64,000 nucleotides of DNA from positions 1 through 64,000 of the forward strand of contig SNVD02012239.1 of assembly GCA_013180625.2 (NCBI GenBank). Direction: 5' to 3'. Below the pieces are notes generated by a model. That model was not told the origin of the DNA. It made no database searches and worked only from the letters and a program-made list of their open reading frames with translations. Below, piece by piece: positions 21,665 to 33,711 of this stretch (positions are counted from its first letter, which is position 1; every line of letters begins with the position of its first letter). The translations under genes and the position numbers were made by a program. The stretch is from Boswellia sacra. Taxonomy: Eukaryota; Streptophyta; Magnoliopsida; Sapindales; Burseraceae.

Positions 21665-24600
21665 AGGAAAGTTTATGCAGTGAATGTTGTTGGCGTGCTC
21701 CCAGATGAGCTATGGAATTTGACTTTCCTCACAAATCTGTAAGTTCAATTTCATATTTCTTCATGTGCTTGCTTGAATGTGCATTATTATTGCATTACTA
21801 GTAAGCTAATTGAGTTTGAGGGTATAGCAGACCTGTGTGCTATTTGGATTATCTGTTCTTAAATTGATCTTATTCTTTTCTGCTTGTAACAGGAACTTGG
21901 CCCAAAATTACTTGACAGGTTCTGTGTCATCATCCATCGAAAATCTAACTGCCATGCAATACCTGTAGGCTGATCTAAGATTCTGATTTGAACTCATGGG
22001 ATATGTCAAGTCTATTGCAACGTTTACTTACGTTTTTTTTTCTTATTATGATCAGGAGCCTTGGCATTAATGCATTATCAGGGGAGCTTCCGAAAGAACT
22101 TGGATTGCTTACTGATTTAAGAAGTTTGTGAGTGCAAAGTTTCCCTCATTTTTGTACTCTTAATTTTATTTTTATAAGTACTTTTTTTTAAACAAATGTA
22201 ATTTTGACGATTTGAACTGAAGTACTAAATCCATGGGACTGTTGTTCATTGATTTTCTAATTTTGTAGAGGTATTGGAACAAACAACTTTTGCGGTCCTC
22301 TGCTGTCTGAGCTTGGTAATTTGACGAAATTAGAGCAACTGTAAGTTCTTATTGACTTTCAGTTTCATTTTCAATGCGAAATTCTGCATTTACATATTGA
22401 GCATTCATCCAGGACCATATTTTTTACAAGAATGCCAAAGATGAAATTCCCAATTGGATATGCGTTAGCTTTAAATTCTTATATGCATGTACCCCAACAA
22501 TCTTGAGGTTTGATAGAGACAATGCCTATATAAATTTCTTTCTTGGGGAAGTTAGATCTCTCCAATTACTATGAGAGGCTTTAATTATATAATACACTTA
22601 GCTACCAGGATACTGCAACTGTCCAGAGATTTGTGACAAAATATTTCGATAAACCAAATAGCTGATAGTTACTACACAAGATTCTACTACTTTCTCCTGT
22701 TCTCCTAGTTGATAGTGGCTTCTGTAGAATAAAAGATACTCGATATTGATGGAATTCTTGAAAATTATTTACCTTGACAGTTATCTTGATAGTTCTGGAT
22801 TTAGTGGTGAGATTCCTTCAAGCTTTGCTAATCTGCAGAGCCTTCAAACTGTGTAAGTACTTCTTGACATGTTAATCACTAACTGAAAAGTTCCCCTTTA
22901 GATGCTCTTCTGCTGAATTGAAACGTGGCTTGGCTCAAATCCTAAACAAATATTCTTATTGCTCGCAGGGGGGCTTCAGACATAGAACTTACAGGAAGGA
23001 TCCCTGACTTTATAGGGAATTGGTCCAAGCTTACTTCCTTGTGAGAAAATAATTTTAATCTTTTTTCTTCACTTTGTTTTCAGCCACCCTCAAGTTTCTC
23101 ACATTCAAGCTTTCTCCACTGCGAATTTCATTTCAAGCACTGCTTGTTATACTGTTTGAAACTTAGAAGATTTAAGTGATTTGCTGTAAATTCTACATGT
23201 TATTGCAGGAGGTTTCAAGGAAACTCTTTTGAAGGGCCAATACCATCATCTTTTTCCAATCTGAATTCTCTGACAGAGTTGTGAGTGTCTGCCTGCCATT
23301 AGTTCTGATTATATATTTATTTTCAATATTCAATGCTAATATCTCATGAAATATCAAAAACGTAGGAGAATAAGTGATGTATCCAACATGAGCTCGACAT
23401 TGGCATTTATGAGGAATATGACATCATTAAGTACCTTGTAAGGCAACACTGTCAATAGTATGATGTGTTCAAGTACCAAAATGCTCTTTTTCTCCCTCCT
23501 ATTTGATTGATCTTGAATGTTCGTAACATGTACCAGAGAACTAAGGAACAACAACATTTCTAATTAATTCCATCTAATATTGGTGAATTCCAGAGTTTGC
23601 AGCATCTGTAAGTTGTTCCTTAATTTGATGGTTGATTATTTGATCACATGCCAAGTTGGTTTTGTAATATTAGCATAGTTTAACTAAATTCTTAGTTCCT
23701 TTCTTTTATTTGTTTTCTTTGTTACTTTTTCTCTGTAGCTAGTTTTCTTTATATTATAAGTGTGTTAATGTAATATTATCTCTCCAGGGATTTGAGTTTC
23801 AATAATCTAAGTGGACCAATTCCTGAGTTGCTTTTCAATTTGAGTTCATTGCAGCTTCTGTAATTTTCCTATCTCTGCTTTCTTGTGCCATTGTCCTCCC
23901 GATATAGACTTCCTGTCGTACTGAAGCATGTATTACTGCTTTTGTACTCAGGTTTCTTGGAAATAATAAGTTAAATGGTAGCCTACCTGCAGAAAAAAGT
24001 GCATCTCTTGTCAATATGTGAGATTTTTGACATATTTGTATCAATCTGATTACACCACACGTGGAAAAAATTGGTGTTCAGAAATTAGTAGCTGTATTGT
24101 ATAGCTAACATTCTTCTCATCTCATGCTTGCAGAGATGTTTCCTATAATAATTTTTTAGGCAGCTTTCCTTCTTGGATCAATGAAGGAAATCTACAAATG
24201 TAAGTCTTTAAATTATTTTAAATGTACTTTAGATATTAAACTTCCCATTTTTTAGTTCAATGTGTTCTTTTTTTGGTTTAATATTCTATTCACTTTCAAA
24301 TCAACATATTCGGCTGGCTATTGAGTAACTTCTATCCAACAATCATGCAAAATTTCCATTTCTGACAAAAAATTAACTGTTTATATTTTCTCAATGATGA
24401 AACTGACATTCAGATTTATGGGTGCCATTGCAGTAACTTAGTTGCCAACAACTTCACACTTGATAGTTCTAACAGCAGGTGATTATCTGGTTTATAGTTT
24501 TGTTGTAATGCTTGAAACCCTCAATAATGATGTGACTGTAACTTGCATTCATTGATTACTTGTACTGCAATCTGAATACTAAACTAACTTGAGTTGTTGA

Positions 24601-26310
24601 CTCCAATACTATTTCAACATGTTGATCTGTCAAAATCAATTTGAAAAGCTTTCACATATCCTTACTTTAAACTTTGGTTTGGTCGATATATACTTTTTAC
24701 CCAGTCATTCCTTATTTTTCTCTTGCCACCATGTTGTTGCACGTGTAAACATGTTTCGTGCTTCATATATGTTTTTTTTTTTTTGATCAGTTTCCCTTTC
24801 ATCATCTTCTGCTGTTGTGTAATATAATTAAGCGATTAGTAGATGAGAAGGAACTGTAATGAGCCAACTCAATTACTAAGAAAGAAAGAAGGAAGATCAT
24901 TGGAGAAGAATTAGAAAAAAAAAGAATATCAAAGTAGTTCGTCAGAGCAAATAGAAAACATAATGCCACTCATTTTTAATTTCTGTTGTTTGAAGTTCTA
25001 GTTTCCCTCTGTAAACAGTTTGTGCAGGAATTTAGGAATGGAATTCTGAGACATCATTGTTGACAATGATATGAAATTCAAAATCAAGTGTTTAAATAAT
25101 TGCAATATGTCATAGTTGTTTCTTAAGGGGTTTTGTGAATGTTTTTTCTGGAATCTTCTTGCAGTTTATGTTAATTAAGTAATATCCTTATTTTGTACTT
25201 GCTGTCAGACTTAATTTCTAAGCTCACATAAATTCATTCCTCTTCTTCCCTCAGTGTTTTGCCAAATGGGATCAACTGTCTCCAACGCAATTTTCCTTGC
25301 AATCGAGGCTCTCCCATCTGCAAGTACAACATCTTCAATTCATGGTTTTGAGAGTCAAATGCAAACATAGTAACTATATTCAGAAGAAATAAGGATCTAC
25401 TATGGTATGACCCTATCTAGGAAGAGTACTATAGATGTTATAAGACAAAATTTTGGTCATGCATATTTGCTTATCCTTAGATTAGTAGATTGAAAACCCT
25501 GTTAGGGCTTTGTTTGAAAAGTAGCTATATTGTTATGCAGATTCGAGCTTTGCAGTTAAGTGTGGTGGTCCACCAATCAAATCTTCTAATGGTATTGAGT
25601 ATGAGAGGGATAATGAGACTCTTGGTCCAGCAACATATTTTGTGACTGACACAAACAGGTGGGGAGTTAGCAATGTTGTATATTTTACTGGGATGAATAA
25701 TCCACAATATACAATTTCTTCTTCGTCTCAATTCACAAATACTCTAGACTCGGAGCTTTTCCAGACAGCACGAATCTCTGCTTCATCTCTAAGATACTAT
25801 GGTTTAGGCCTTGAAAATGGAAACTACACTGTGACCCTTCAGTTTGCAGAATCAGCTATTTTAGATACTAACAGATGGGAAAGTCTTGGAAGGCGTGTTT
25901 TCAATGTCTACGTTCAAGTATGCATTAATCCTAGATCAATATCTCCCTGTAACAGCATGACATACATCATAATTCACATAAGTTTATGCTCAGGTTGAAG
26001 GATGAATGAAGGGCTACAAATGTGTTCTCCTATCTAAAAATGTTTCTACTTTTGACTACTTCTGGCCTTCTGTTTCAATCTTTTAATCTATTTCTTCCAG
26101 GGCGATCTTGTTTTAAAAGATTTCGACATAAAAAAAGCAGCAGGTGGAGTCTCTAAGAGAGCTGTTGAGAGAGAATTTAAGACTCGAGTATCAAAAAATT
26201 ACTTTGAAATCCACTTGTTTTGGGCAGGGAAAGGGACTTGCTGTGTTCCTGCCCAAGGTACATACGGGCCTTCTATTTCAGCCATCAGTGCCACACCAGG
26301 TCAAACAAGT
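21665..26310 (+). pseudogene. Captured LRR-malectin receptor kinase ectodomain (LRR VIII-2 type)
   Basis: Resembles Arabidopsis At1g56130/At1g56140-like receptor kinases, plasma-membrane proteins with an LRR plus malectin ectodomain. Successive ~72-bp LRR exons encode VVGVLPDELWNLTFLTNL, INALSGELPKELGLLTDL, SGFSGEIPSSFANLQSL, ELTGRIPDFIGNWSKLTSL, NSFEGPIPSSFSNLNSLTEL, NNLSGPIPELLFNLSSLQLL and others. Then CLQRNFPCNRGSPI leads into malectin (FAVKCGGPPIKSSNGIEY from about 25543, LENGNYTVTLQFAES), ending near WAGKGTCCVPAQGTYGPSI at 26270. The transmembrane segment and kinase domain were not captured. A stop and frameshift occur in one LRR exon near 23562 (NNNIS then TAA). The phase-conserved LRR exon structure supports genomic capture. 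Confidence 0.9.
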
Positions 26311-26629
26311 GCCATTTTTTAAAAATTTATTTTTAATAGATGAAATTTCCTTACACTATGATATCAAGTCGTAGCTACTTATTTTCTCATATATGATCAT
26401 TCTTTCTTTCTTATATATGATCATTCTTAAAATATCTTCAAATGACATCATTTACTTTGTTCTTTTCATATATCTTAACTCCATCTTCTGCAATGTCTTT
26501 ATTTCATAAGTTAGATTTATATATTCAGCTTCTTTTAAGAAGTGAATTGTACCCTTCCACGGGTTCTCAAAAGCTGTCCATGGCAAATGATTATTGATAA
26601 ATGTGATCCAAACTTCTGTTGTGTTTCAG

Positions 26630-27104
26630 GTTTATGCAGTGGCTTTTGAAGATACGGACTCACTAACTTTTGGTGCTCCCAGATTTCTTCACCATTTGAT
26701 GGATCCTAGCTCAAGAATAGTGCCTGTCATGGAGTTTGAAGTGGCAAAGGTACATTGACACAATTTGGTTGCTTGAGTGTTTATTTCATTGTTCTAAGGA
26801 TGATTCTCTTTCAAATTTTGGAGAAACTGAATCTTACTATGGACCAATTTATTGACTTGTGTATACTTTCGGGTTGTGATTATTGTGATAGCATTCGAGA
26901 TACACGGGATTTTATTTAGAGTCAGTGTTAGTCTGTTCTTTTCTATTTTTGAGAATTATTGATTTAAAGTATAATAATCCAAGCTCTTTTTTTCCTTCTC
27001 TTTTATAAATATCCCAATGTCGGTATTGGTGGACAGACTGCTTTAAAGCTCATCCGTCAACATGGCTCTATAGAGAATATAATGCAGAACATAAATAAAG
27101 AGAG
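26630..27104 (+). pseudogene. Captured FEN1 flap endonuclease exons (CACTA1)
   Basis: FEN1 removes 5' flaps during DNA replication and repair. Three exons are visible. The first (from 26630) encodes [19 protein letters not shown] and [14 protein letters not shown]. The second (about 26815-26905) encodes [20 protein letters not shown], with the acidic catalytic-core Asp. The third (about 27020-27104) encodes [19 protein letters not shown]. The start and end of the gene are missing. Beyond 27104 the sequence passes into the end region shared with CACTA2, which has the FEN1 C-terminal exon, so the two elements hold parts of one ancestral capture. Confidence 0.88.
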
Positions 27105-27499
27105 GTTTTTAATTCTTTCAGCTTGAAAGTAGTTTCCATTTCTTGCAATTGCTGCGGTGTAAAATGGTATTTATGTTAAATTGTTGAAGGTTGTAATTTG
27201 GAGGTTTGATTGTCTTATTTTGCTGGTTAGATTGTGACAGAGAAACGTGTTGCATGTGCAACTTCTTTCATACAATTTTGTGCTTGATTTTTCCCTTTAG
27301 TTGAAATTTCTACCCTTGTCATTTATGGTTAAGGAAATATAATGAGTTGATGATGGATAACCCTAAAATCTGTATTGTATTGCAATGTGTTTGACACTTT
27401 GAAGCTTGCAATAGGGCTCATAACATGTTCCAACCATTTCATCTCCCATCATTTTACAGCAAAATAATATTTAAAATATATTTTGCTCCCTCACTATCT

Positions 27500-27975
27500 C
27501 ATTTATATATATATATATATATGTATATATATAATACTGGGTTGATGCAAGCAAAGGGTCGGTATCAACCCAGTATTATATATTTCTAATAACAAATACA
27601 TGTCGGTTTTAAACACTCACATATAACACTGGGCTGGAGTCAGCCCAACAATAAATACATGTCGGTTTTAAACACTCGCAATATAATACTGGGTTGGGTC
27701 GGAGTCAGTCCAGTATTAACAAATATATGTCGGTTTATAACACTCACATACTGTTAGAACAACATGTCGGTTCTGAACCCTCATCTTATGTAGTCAAATA
27801 CATGTCGGTTTTTACCAGACAAGAGACCGACAAAAAGGAATGGACACAAATTTGTGTCGGTTTGACCAACCGGCATGTATAGAATACACGTCGGGTCCAT
27901 AAATGTCATATTGAAACCGGCATGTATACATATGAGGGTGGAAAACCGACATATATGGGGAATTTTCTTGTAGTG
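27500..27975 (+). repeat. Right subterminal repeats of CACTA1
   Basis: After an AT microsatellite, the motif ATGTCGGTTTT and variants recurs, often with AACACTCACATA, up to the terminus. Such clustered short motifs are where CACTA transposase subunits bind in known elements. The same array ends CACTA2 at 45098. Confidence 0.75.
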
Positions 27976-28925
27976 CGTGTCGGTAAGGAAGAACCATACA
28001 TCATCTAGAAAGGATCCAAGCATTTGATGTGTCAAGGATTGTCGACAATGGATCAAGACCTCCACTTTACGAGTGGTGTCAAGATTGATTAAGAAATTAA
28101 ATATAAATCATATTGAATAAAAATTATAAGATTAAGATTATTAAGCACATATTAAGGGTTAGAGAATCCTTATTCTCATATCAAGGGTTTCACCCTTTCA
28201 CCTTAGCAAAAGAGAAATTAGAAGAACATTATAATAGAAAGAAAATAAAATGCAAGAAAAAGGAAATTCATTAATAACATAAACAAACAAAACACAATAC
28301 AAGATCCTAGCCAAAGCCAAAATGTTCCAGCCAAGGCCAAGATGCCCTAATGGGTCACAAGGCACCTCTATTTATAGATACATCTAGGGGCAAACTTGTC
28401 AAATTACAAGGGCATAATTGTCAAATATTAGTTATAAATATCTTTGACAATTGGGATCATTAGGCACCAAATTTGACCATCAATTTTGACATTAAAATGT
28501 TGTGAATTTTAATCACATGTCTTCATGAAAGTTGTAGATATTTCTCTCAGCTTTCTAGAACATATGAGTTGCACAATTTGGATCCGTATTTTGAGAGATA
28601 CGGTCCAAATACTGAGACCTGGTCAAACTGGGTCGAGACTCTAGATGGGTTCATTTCAAGCCCAATTTTGGTCCACTAAGAGCCCGAATTTGATTATGCT
28701 TGTGAAATGAAATCTTGTAGCCAATTGAATCAGCTTTCCAAAACATTAAGAATTGTACCATTCTGATCTATAAATAGAGAGTTATGCCATTTTACCGAAC
28801 CTGTAACAAAACCAAAATTAAGAGGAATTAATTCCAAAGATGCAAATGCTACAAATATGCTTAAGTTGAGGAATTTAATGACACTATTAATGCAATATGA
28901 TGAACTAAACTCTTAGAAATTTTAT

Positions 28926-29423
28926 GGGTTAATGGGTTGTGTATCAACAGCTGCACATGTAGGAGGTAGTCAAGTTTTAGGAGTTATTCCTAAAGCTTTG
29001 GCTGTAAAAAGCATTGTTGGAAAAACGGTTGGGAAGGAGTTACAAGTCTCCTCTATGCATGAACGCATGGCACATATGCTCATCAATTCAGATGCCTTTA
29101 TTGCTTTATCAGGTGGCTTTGGTACTTTTGAAGAAATTTTTCAAATTGCCTCTTGGGCCCAACTGAACCTTCATCAAAAACCCATAGGTTTGTTGAATGT
29201 TAACAATTTCTTTGATCCTTTAATAAGTTTTGTTGATGCAGCTGTAGAACAAAATTTTATCCCACATTGGGCGAGACAGATCCTTGTTTCCGCCACTTCT
29301 ACTGGTGAGTTACTTGACAAATTGCAAGAAGTTGAGTATGAACCTGACCCAGCTAGTACTCAAATTAATTGGGCAGGACGGCAAAACAAAAAGTGCAAAT
29401 TGGATCTGAATCTCCGTTTGTAA
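28926..29423 (+). pseudogene. LOG of element C, C-terminal part
   Basis: Resumes the frame broken at 13833 with GLMGCVSTAAHVGGSQV, and continues through MHERMAHMLINSDAF to KCKLDLNLRL and a stop at 29421-29423. The signature reads LSGGFGTFEE instead of LPGGFGTLEE, so the conserved Pro and Leu are changed. This suggests loss of constraint. It is open for 163 residues from 28932. The C-terminus is identical in character to copy B, including the extension after INW. Confidence 0.88.
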
Positions 29424-30734
29424 TTTTTTTTGTCTTTTATTTTATTTTTAGCATGTTATTTTATGAGTCTTTCAGGTAATCTCTCTTTAATAACAGAAGC
29501 TTCAGGTAATGTCTCTTATACTTTATCTCTCTACGTTTGAATATTGAGGACAATGTTTCATTTAGTTGGGGGGAAGGATAGTAGACATAAGTGTGTCTTG
29601 AATTTTTTCTCTTAAAAAAAAAGCGAGTTAGTAATTAGATTCAGAGTACGGTGTAAGGAGTTCAAATCCTCTTGAGACGCATTTTGGGTCAGGAATGGCA
29701 GAGTAAGGAGGACCAGTTTGAACTCTTGAAACCCATTCTAACCAATTTGTCATTTTATTTTGATTTTGTGAACTCATTTTAGCTAACTTGATATTATTTA
29801 GTCTTGATTTTTGAATTTTATAACAAGGAGGTCTTATTCATTTCACTTTGAATTATTCAAATCTATGAACTCTCACAACCTTATCATTTAATAAATTGTG
29901 TGCTTATGTACTCATTAAGCAAGTATTCATGAACCTTTCTTCACACACACACGCATACCTTGATGCATGATTATGGTTGACAAAATGAAATGTTGTAATA
30001 TTTGAGTTCTTTTGTTTTGTTTAGGATAACAACACAAAGGAAGGGGAAAGTTAAAAAAAAAAAAAGAAAGAAAGAAAGAAAGGAAAAAAAAAGTGAAAAA
30101 AAAGAGAAAGCAATTGTGGATAAGTTTGGTCTCGTAGCCTCCTTAATTCGAGCAATTAAGCCCGAGGGGTGCCTCAACACCTAATACCCTAAGACCAACT
30201 TGGTTTGGGAGCTATTGGCCCAAAGCTCGCTACATGGATTAAGGAGAAAGCTTAATGGGATTGAACATTGCACTATCCACAAGTTTCTAAGCAAAAATAA
30301 AGCATCGGCAACCCGAGTCGTTAAGCTCGTAGGGGTGTCTTAACACCTAATGCCCTAAGGCCAACTGGTCTGGGAGTCATTAGCCTAAGGCTCGCTACAT
30401 GGGTTAAAGATGCATTCTTTCAAAAAAAAAACATATATATATAAAATAAATGAATACCCCCTACCTAAAGTTGTTGGCCTTAACAAATATTAGAACCGAT
30501 ATGGCTTCTTTCTAATACGCCCCATAGTCATGTGTCGACTGAGCACAAAAAGAAGGTTTATTGATATCTTGATTGAAGAGTATATGAGTCATAAAAATTA
30601 AAAAAAAAACATGGTTGAGAGTTTGTTTATTTGGATAAAATCAAGGAGAGTGCAATAATGACCAGCTTGGATGTAAAATTCTATAAATCACTTCTAAATA
30701 ATAACGCTTAATTGCTAGGGACTAGCAATAAGCT
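29424..30734 (+). other. 3' noncoding block of element C
   Basis: Colinear with the reversed block at 3139-4490. It includes the two ~95-bp repeat units (30142-30240, 30310-30406), a purine-rich A/G run near 30050-30110 and the second member of the LOG-flanking 17-bp repeat (29669-29685). No ORF is convincing. Confidence 0.7.
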
Positions 30735-30746
30735 GGTTGGGGGGTG
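30735..30746 (+). other. Polypurine tract of element C
   Basis: GGTTGGGGGGTG immediately ahead of the 3' LTR; it matches the tract of element B. Confidence 0.85.
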
Positions 30747-32130
30747 TGATGAACACTTAAATATGTATGTTTAATAAGAGTTTAATTCATCATATTGCAT
30801 TAATAGTGTCACTAAATTCCTCAACTCAAGCATATTTGTAGTCTTTGCATCTTTGGAATTAACTTCGTCTTAATTTTGGTTTTGTTATAGGTTCGGTAAA
30901 AATGGCATAACTCTCTATTTATACATCAGAAATGGTCAAAGCCTAATGTTTTGGAAAGCTAATTAAATTATCTACAAGATTGTATTTCACAGGCATCATT
31001 AAATTCGGGCTTTTAGTGGACCAAAAATGGGCTTGAAATGGACCCATCTGCAGATTCGGCCCAGCCTGACCATGCCTCAGTATTTTGACCATATCTCTCA
31101 GAATACGTATCCAAATCATTTGAATCAAGATGTTCTAGAAATCTGAGAGAAATATCTACGACTTTCATGAAGACATATGATTAAAATTCATAATAATTCA
31201 AGGTCAAAATCGGTGGTCAAAGTTAGTTCACCTAATTATCCCAATTGTCAAAGTTGGTGTATCTAATATTTGGCAATTATTCTTTTGTAATTTGACAAGT
31301 TTGCCCTTGAATGTATCTACAAATAGAGGTGCCTTGTGACCCATTGGGACATCTTGGCCTTGACTGGATCATCTTGGCCTTTGCTGGGATCTTGTATTGT
31401 GTTTCTCTCTTGTGTTTTAATGCTATTAATGAATTTCCTTTTTCTTGCATTTTGTGTTCTTTCTCTTATAATGTCTTGCTAATTTCTCTCTTGCTAAGGT
31501 GAAAGGGTGAAGCCCTTGATATGAGATTAAGGATTCTCTAACCCTTAATATGTGCTCAATAATCATAATCTTATGCTGTTTATATGATTTATATTTATTT
31601 TCTTAATCAATCTTGACACCACTCGTAAAGTGGAGGTCTTGATCCATTGTAGACAATCCTTGGCACATCAAATGCTTGGATCCTTTCTAGATGTCGTATG
31701 GTTCTTTCTTACCGACACGAATCTAGTTAGGAACCTCGATTTGTTATAGACATATGGAGATTGGCACATTGGATGCTTGAACCTATTTACAAGAAGTGGT
31801 ATAAATATTGGTAACAAAGCGAATATAATTCATATAACTAAAACGGGCTGTTTACCCTTATTTGAAATATCAAGGCGGATCCCCTAACCTTAGCTCTCAT
31901 TATTATTGTGTTAATTTCTCTTGTGTTATTCTTATTTTTATTTGAGAACTTGTTCTTTACTCATACTTGTTGATATTATCTTGCCATCCCTTAAAATCAT
32001 CCACATCATATTTGCTTACTTATAGTTTGTAGCGCTTAAATTACCTTCCTCGTGGATCGACCTCGGTCTCACCGGATTTATTACTTCGACACTCTTATAC
32101 TTGGGAGGAAATCCTCTTTTGGATGTGTCA
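30747..32130 (+). repeat. 3' LTR of element C
   Basis: 1384 bp, TGATGAACAC to GGATGTGTCA in plus orientation. It is clearly more diverged from the B LTRs than those are from each other, so C is older. The sequence after it (ATAAT...) belongs to another element (G). Confidence 0.9.
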
Positions 32131-33711
32131 ATAATCAACTTGACTTGTCAATAAAATTGGCATTATCTCATAAGTTATGCTATATCTCTTATATGAACCC
32201 ATCAGTTAAAAGTTCGAGGGTCATAATGCTGTTATATTTTTATGCTAGAAGGATGAAAGGCATATGAAGAGTAATAGGCCTTAGTCAATTTCTCATGTTT
32301 AAATCTGTAACATTAGGAATACATAATATTCCTCCATCACCTGTTGCAGTAACTCTTATCTCTTTCTATGGGACTTGTTTTCCATACGGTATATAGCATT
32401 TAACTACTAATCTAGCATTTCTCATTCCTAAACAAAACAATGACCGTTGTTTCAGTTCAAATAGGTGATCGAAATTCCTAAACCTTCCAATATTGGACAG
32501 AGGTCTATTAGACACAATTATCATTAAACTACAAAAATATCCAACATTTAAGGTTTGAAATATTCTTTAGAGAAATCATACTTCAAGGAATATCAATGCT
32601 ATTTACTCAATTCTAAAATTTATGTCCTTCAAGTGTAATGATATGTCAAATTCCTAAAATTTTTTCCCATTTTCCAATAACTTATTAATGCCCACAACTC
32701 ATATGCAGTTGAATATCAGATCATAAAACCCAAAACATCAACCTTGTAATAACATAATAATCATCATTCCATAAACATTAGTCTGAACTCAATTCATCCA
32801 TCAAAATATAAACTCGTGAACTCAAATTCAATCTTAGCACCTTAAATCCAAATAACACTCAATCTTAATTTTCAATGCACCAATTGCAGTTCGAAGTTCT
32901 GTACAATTTCTAGAATAGAGTTCTAGACATGTTTAGGCCGTTATAGAAATTCTACAATGAACTTTGAACAATAAAGACATTTCTAGAATTATGTTGTCGA
33001 CACTAAACTACTTGATTCTTAGAACACAACAGTCTGGATTCAAAAATTCATTAAATGGAATCCTAAACCCTTCTTTAAAACAAATTTCACATAAAACATA
33101 CCCTTTTATTGCTAGGATAAAACCACATATTAATAGCATGATGTACGCAATCATTAAATTCATAGAACAATGGCTATCAAATCCATTTAGGTAAACCATT
33201 CACCCTACATTAATCGTAATTCCTTACCTCATAAATTCTCTTACCAACAATGTTGGTAACATACTCAAAACATTTATAGATATCTTATATCACAACCACT
33301 ATCAACTGAACAACATTATTACATATAGTAAGCAAATAGTAGGAATTGATATCTTTAGCATAGCAGATATTAAACATTTCTAAAAATCTTTCCTTTTCCT
33401 TTACCTAAATTCTTTTGGTTAACCTTGCCCAAAACTTATCTTGTTGAGAATCCCGAAGTTCACTCTCAGATCGTTGAACTTCAATTATCTCATCATTCTA
33501 AATAGTAGGATCCTCAACATTAGTCGCTGCACTAGCACTAGTCATGCTGTCCCCACTTTATTTAAAATTAGAAAACACAATAAACAGTGAAATTCATAAT
33601 TAAACTTACCAAACATTTAGTCTAGAGGATTTGGCATAGGACTGGGTTCCCTTAACCGCTTATGACCAATATTGTCTACAGAATCTTAAACCTTTGCTCA
33701 GATACCACTAC
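32131..33711 (-). mobile_element. Leader and start of an LTR element G
   Basis: Minus-strand leader region downstream of the primer-binding site at 33695-33707. A possible gag start lies at 33545 (MTSASAATNVEDPTI then a stop, followed by EIIEVQRSESELRDSQ). The rest, down to the LTR end at 32130, is AT-rich with no recognisable domain. Element C appears to have inserted within it. Confidence 0.45.
33695..33707 (-). other. Primer-binding site of element G (initiator-Met type, diverged)
   Basis: On the minus strand this reads TGGTATCTGAGCA, one base off the common TGGTATCAGAGC site for initiator methionine tRNA. It lies four bases from the LTR boundary at 33712. Confidence 0.65.

Larger units (their letters stand above)
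14396..27975 (+). mobile_element. CACTA1: 13.6-kb CACTA transposon with four captured genes
   Basis: The ends read CACTACAAGAA at 14396 and TTCTTGTAGTG ending at 27975. The target CGT is duplicated (14393-14395 and 27976-27978), and removing the insert restores the LTR sequence seen in sister LTRs. These are defining marks of a CACTA (EnSpm) transposon. I find no transposase (TNPD or TNPA), so it must move in trans. The interior holds exon-intron fragments of four unrelated host genes, all on the plus strand. Introns are retained, so capture was at the DNA level. Confidence 0.92.
13834..28915 (-). repeat. Athila LTR D inserted in LOG, split by CACTA1
   Basis: LTR in the same orientation as those of B. 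It is present as 13834-14395 and 27979-28915 and becomes continuous when CACTA1 and one TSD copy are removed. Its outer start TGACACATCC is intact. Its far end lacks the last ~28 bp of the family (TTAAACATG...TTCATCA) and joins LOG through a short filler (GAAATTTTATGGGTTA) at 28916-28931. No internal element sequence accompanies it, so it is a solo or deleted LTR. Confidence 0.85.
13092..32130 (+). mobile_element. Athila element C, 3' half, interrupted by nested insertions
   Basis: Plus-strand relative of element B. It retains the second part of the extra ORF (13092-13350), LOG (13667-13833 and 28926-29423), the 3' noncoding block, the polypurine tract and the 3' LTR (30747-32130). LTR D (13834-28915) interrupts LOG, and CACTA1 (14396-27975) interrupts D. 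The 5' LTR, gag, pol and first part of the extra ORF are absent. They should lie left of 1636 if B had simply inserted into C, but that flank does not contain them. Confidence 0.87.

Noticed and set aside
21665..27104. Functional receptor kinase or FEN1 genes at their native locus
   Set aside because: They are enclosed by CACTA ends with a perfect target duplication, are incomplete and have frame lesions.
30002..30184. Lysine-rich ORF at 30.0 kb
   Set aside because: It is a translated purine run in the 3' noncoding block of element C.
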